7,516 bases of DNA, taken from assembly GCA_016295895.1 (NCBI GenBank), contig JAEDKI010000097.1, positions 1 through 7,516 of the forward strand, written 5' to 3'. Of this stretch, positions 6,243-7,516 are shown piece by piece. Every line of letters starts with the position of its first letter. The first letter of the stretch is position 1. The stretch is from Clostridiaceae bacterium (GTDB lineage: Bacteria > Bacillota > Clostridia > Oscillospirales > Acutalibacteraceae). The translations under genes were made by a program, and so were the position numbers. The notes beneath the pieces are model-generated. The model was not told where the DNA came from. It ran no database searches and saw nothing but the letters and a program-made list of their open reading frames with translations.

Positions 6243-7439
6243 TTACTGAGCGTTCTTTGCGCCAACATAAACGCCGTCCTTAATGATAACAGCCATGGGG
6301 CTCTTGGAAACTTCGCCCGTTGCCTGCCATGTCATTGAGCCGGTAAGACCGTTAACCTGAATCTGAGTCATAACGGGGATAAGAGCCTCGCAGATATCCT
6401 CTGCGCTCATATCGCCCGTAACGCCTGCCTTGGTGATTGCCTCATAGACGGTGTAAACAGCGTCATATGCGTCAGCAGCGAACTGGTTGGGAACTTCTTT
6501 GTAAAGCTCCTGATACTTTGTAACGAAGCTTACGGTTGCATCGTCTGTTCCGTCAGCTGAGAACGGAGTAAGGAGGTAAACGCCCTCTGCAAGTGAGGTG
6601 TCGAAGCCCTTGATGCCGAGAATTCCGTCCATACCGTCAACGCCGAAGAACTTGGGAGCATAGCCCATAGCGTCAGCCTGCTGAAGGATAAGAGAAGCGG
6701 GAGTGAAGTAGATGGGGAGGAATACGAGGTCAGCGCCTGCCTTCTGAGCTTCGCTGAGCTGAACGCTGAAGTCGTTCTGAGTATCCTCGGTGAAAGTGCC
6801 TGTGTAAACAATCTCAACGCCCTTTACGGCAGCCTCAGCGGTGAACTTGTTGTAGATGCCGGTTGAATAAGCGTCATCGTTCTTGTAGATAACTGCAACC
6901 TTGGTTGCAAGAGCGTTTTCTGCGATGTAGTCAGCGGAAGCAACACCCTGGTTGGGGTCGGTGAAGCAAACCTGGAAAACATTGTCCTTGTCGTTGATAA
7001 CATCGAGAGAAGATGCTGACGGAGTGATTTCAAAAATTCTGTCGCTGTAGCTTTCTGAAGCAACTGCAATGCAGGGAGTGGTTGTTACGGAACCGATAAG
7101 AACCTGCATGCCCCAGTCCTTGAGCTTGTTGTAAGCATTAACTGATTTCTCAGCGTCATGCTCGTCATCTTCAAACTGCATCTCGAACTGAACGCCGCCC
7201 TTGGCATTGATTTCGTCGATAGCAATCTGAGCGCCGTTCTTAACAGCTACGCCGTAGGTTGCAGCGCCGCCGGTAAGAGGTCCGATGCCGCCGATCTTGA
7301 TTGTGCCGCTTGCAGCAGCGCCTGAATTGTCAGCGCCGGGAGCAGCAGTTGTTGTCTCGCCGTCGGTCTTGCCGCCGCAAGCAGCAAACATGGTCAGCAT
7401 CATAAGAGCTGCCATTACGAGAGCCAGAAACTTTTTCAT
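6243..7439 (-). CDS. livJ: Branched-chain amino acid ABC transporter, substrate-binding lipoprotein (LivJ/LivK type)
   Basis: Extracellular receptor of the importer, a type I periplasmic-binding-protein fold. Residues 1-21 are a lipoprotein signal peptide: MKKF, a hydrophobic Leu/Met/Ala core, then FAAC with Cys21 as the expected lipidated residue (Phe at -3 is less usual than Leu, but tolerated). A Thr/Ala/Gly-rich linker follows to about residue 43. The mature domain opens IKIGGIGPLTGGAATYG and NGAQIAIDEINAKGG, typical of the family, and later GSVTTTPCIAVA fits the ligand-pocket strand. I chose the ATG at 7439 (398 residues) because AAGGAAGGAAG (7448-7458) lies 8 bases before it and the signal peptide starts there. 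The longer frame from 7487 would put 16 polar residues before the signal. First gene of the operon. The ligand is probably Leu/Ile/Val, but this family also binds other amino acids, amides and urea. Confidence 0.95.
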   Translation of the reverse strand: MKKFLALVMAALMMLTMFAACGGKTDGETTTAAPGADNSGAAASGTIKIGGIGPLTGGAATYGVAVKNGAQIAIDEINAKGGVQFEMQFEDDEHDAEKSVNAYNKLKDWGMQVLIGSVTTTPCIAVASESYSDRIFEITPSASSLDVINDKDNVFQVCFTDPNQGVASADYIAENALATKVAVIYKNDDAYSTGIYNKFTAEAAVKGVEIVYTGTFTEDTQNDFSVQLSEAQKAGADLVFLPIYFTPASLILQQADAMGYAPKFFGVDGMDGILGIKGFDTSLAEGVYLLTPFSADGTDDATVSFVTKYQELYKEVPNQFAADAYDAVYTVYEAITKAGVTGDMSAEDICEALIPVMTQIQVNGLTGSMTWQATGEVSKSPMAVIIKDGVYVGAKNAQ

Positions 7440-7447
7440 GGTGAAAA

Positions 7448-7458
7448 CTTCCTTCCTT
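7448..7458 (-). promoter_or_regulatory. Ribosome binding site that fixes the livJ start
   Basis: AAGGAAGGAAG on the minus strand, ending 8 bases before the ATG at 7439. It supports starting at the signal peptide rather than at the in-frame ATG at 7487. Confidence 0.8.
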
Positions 7459-7485
7459 TGCCTTAAGGTGATGGGAGTTGAACAC

Positions 7486-7500
7486 AATATGCCGAAAATT
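7486..7500. promoter_or_regulatory. Candidate CodY operator upstream of livJ
   Basis: AATATGCCGAAAATT matches the CodY consensus AATTTTCWGAAAATT at 12 of 15 positions, with the right half intact. It lies about 47 bases upstream of the livJ ATG. CodY senses branched-chain amino acids and GTP in many Firmicutes and represses their uptake, so the position makes sense. A weak -10-like TAATAT (7503-7508, minus) is adjacent, but its -35 would fall at or beyond the window edge. Three mismatches make this tentative. Confidence 0.35.
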
Positions 7501-7516
7501 TGATATTACGGCGTAT

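Noticed and set aside
7453..7471. CCTTAAGG palindrome in the livJ leader as an operator or hairpin
   Set aside because: Eight bases of AT-centred palindrome with only four pairable bases is too weak to claim.

Overview
The window looks like a chromosomal stretch from a gut-type member of the Clostridia, most likely near the Oscillospiraceae/Ruminococcaceae. The grounds are indirect: Gram-positive style Shine-Dalgarno sequences, a lipobox on the solute-binding protein, an HPr that keeps both His15 and Ser46, a GPH-type sugar carrier, and the overall protein style. No rRNA or other taxonomic marker is present, so this placement is inference.

Layout: (1) Positions 1-1293, plus strand, hold the 3' part of a GPH-family (MelB-like) sugar:cation symporter whose N-terminus lies outside the window. 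It ends at a strong intrinsic terminator (1307-1356). (2) Immediately behind that terminator, 1363-1935 encodes a small uridine-kinase-like P-loop protein with a non-ATG start and no visible ribosome binding site. (3) A convergent, bidirectional terminator (1942-1991) separates it from ptsH (HPr, 2041-2304, minus strand), which has its own near-consensus promoter at 2351-2378. (4) The rest, 2526-7439 on the minus strand, is a complete branched-chain/hydrophobic amino acid ABC transporter operon in the order livJ, livH, livM, livG, livF. Junctions from livH onward are tight: a livH stop lying in the livM ribosome binding site, an ATGA overlap between livM and livG, and a 12-base livG-livF gap.

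The liv proteins form one machine. LivJ is a lipid-anchored receptor that captures the amino acid, LivH and LivM form the membrane channel, and LivG and LivF are the two ATPases. HPr and the GPH carrier belong to carbon uptake and carbon regulation, so the window is a nutrient-uptake neighbourhood rather than a mobile or defence region. I see no insertion sequence, CRISPR array, tRNA or rRNA.

The part not explained by standard annotation is the 222-base gap between livJ and livH. It holds a 51-codon open reading frame with a good Shine-Dalgarno sequence. A 12-bp perfect hairpin would hide that Shine-Dalgarno, and further repeats and dyads lie inside the reading frame. A second point is a 12-of-15 match to the CodY operator consensus just upstream of livJ, which fits regulation of this transporter by branched-chain amino acids.
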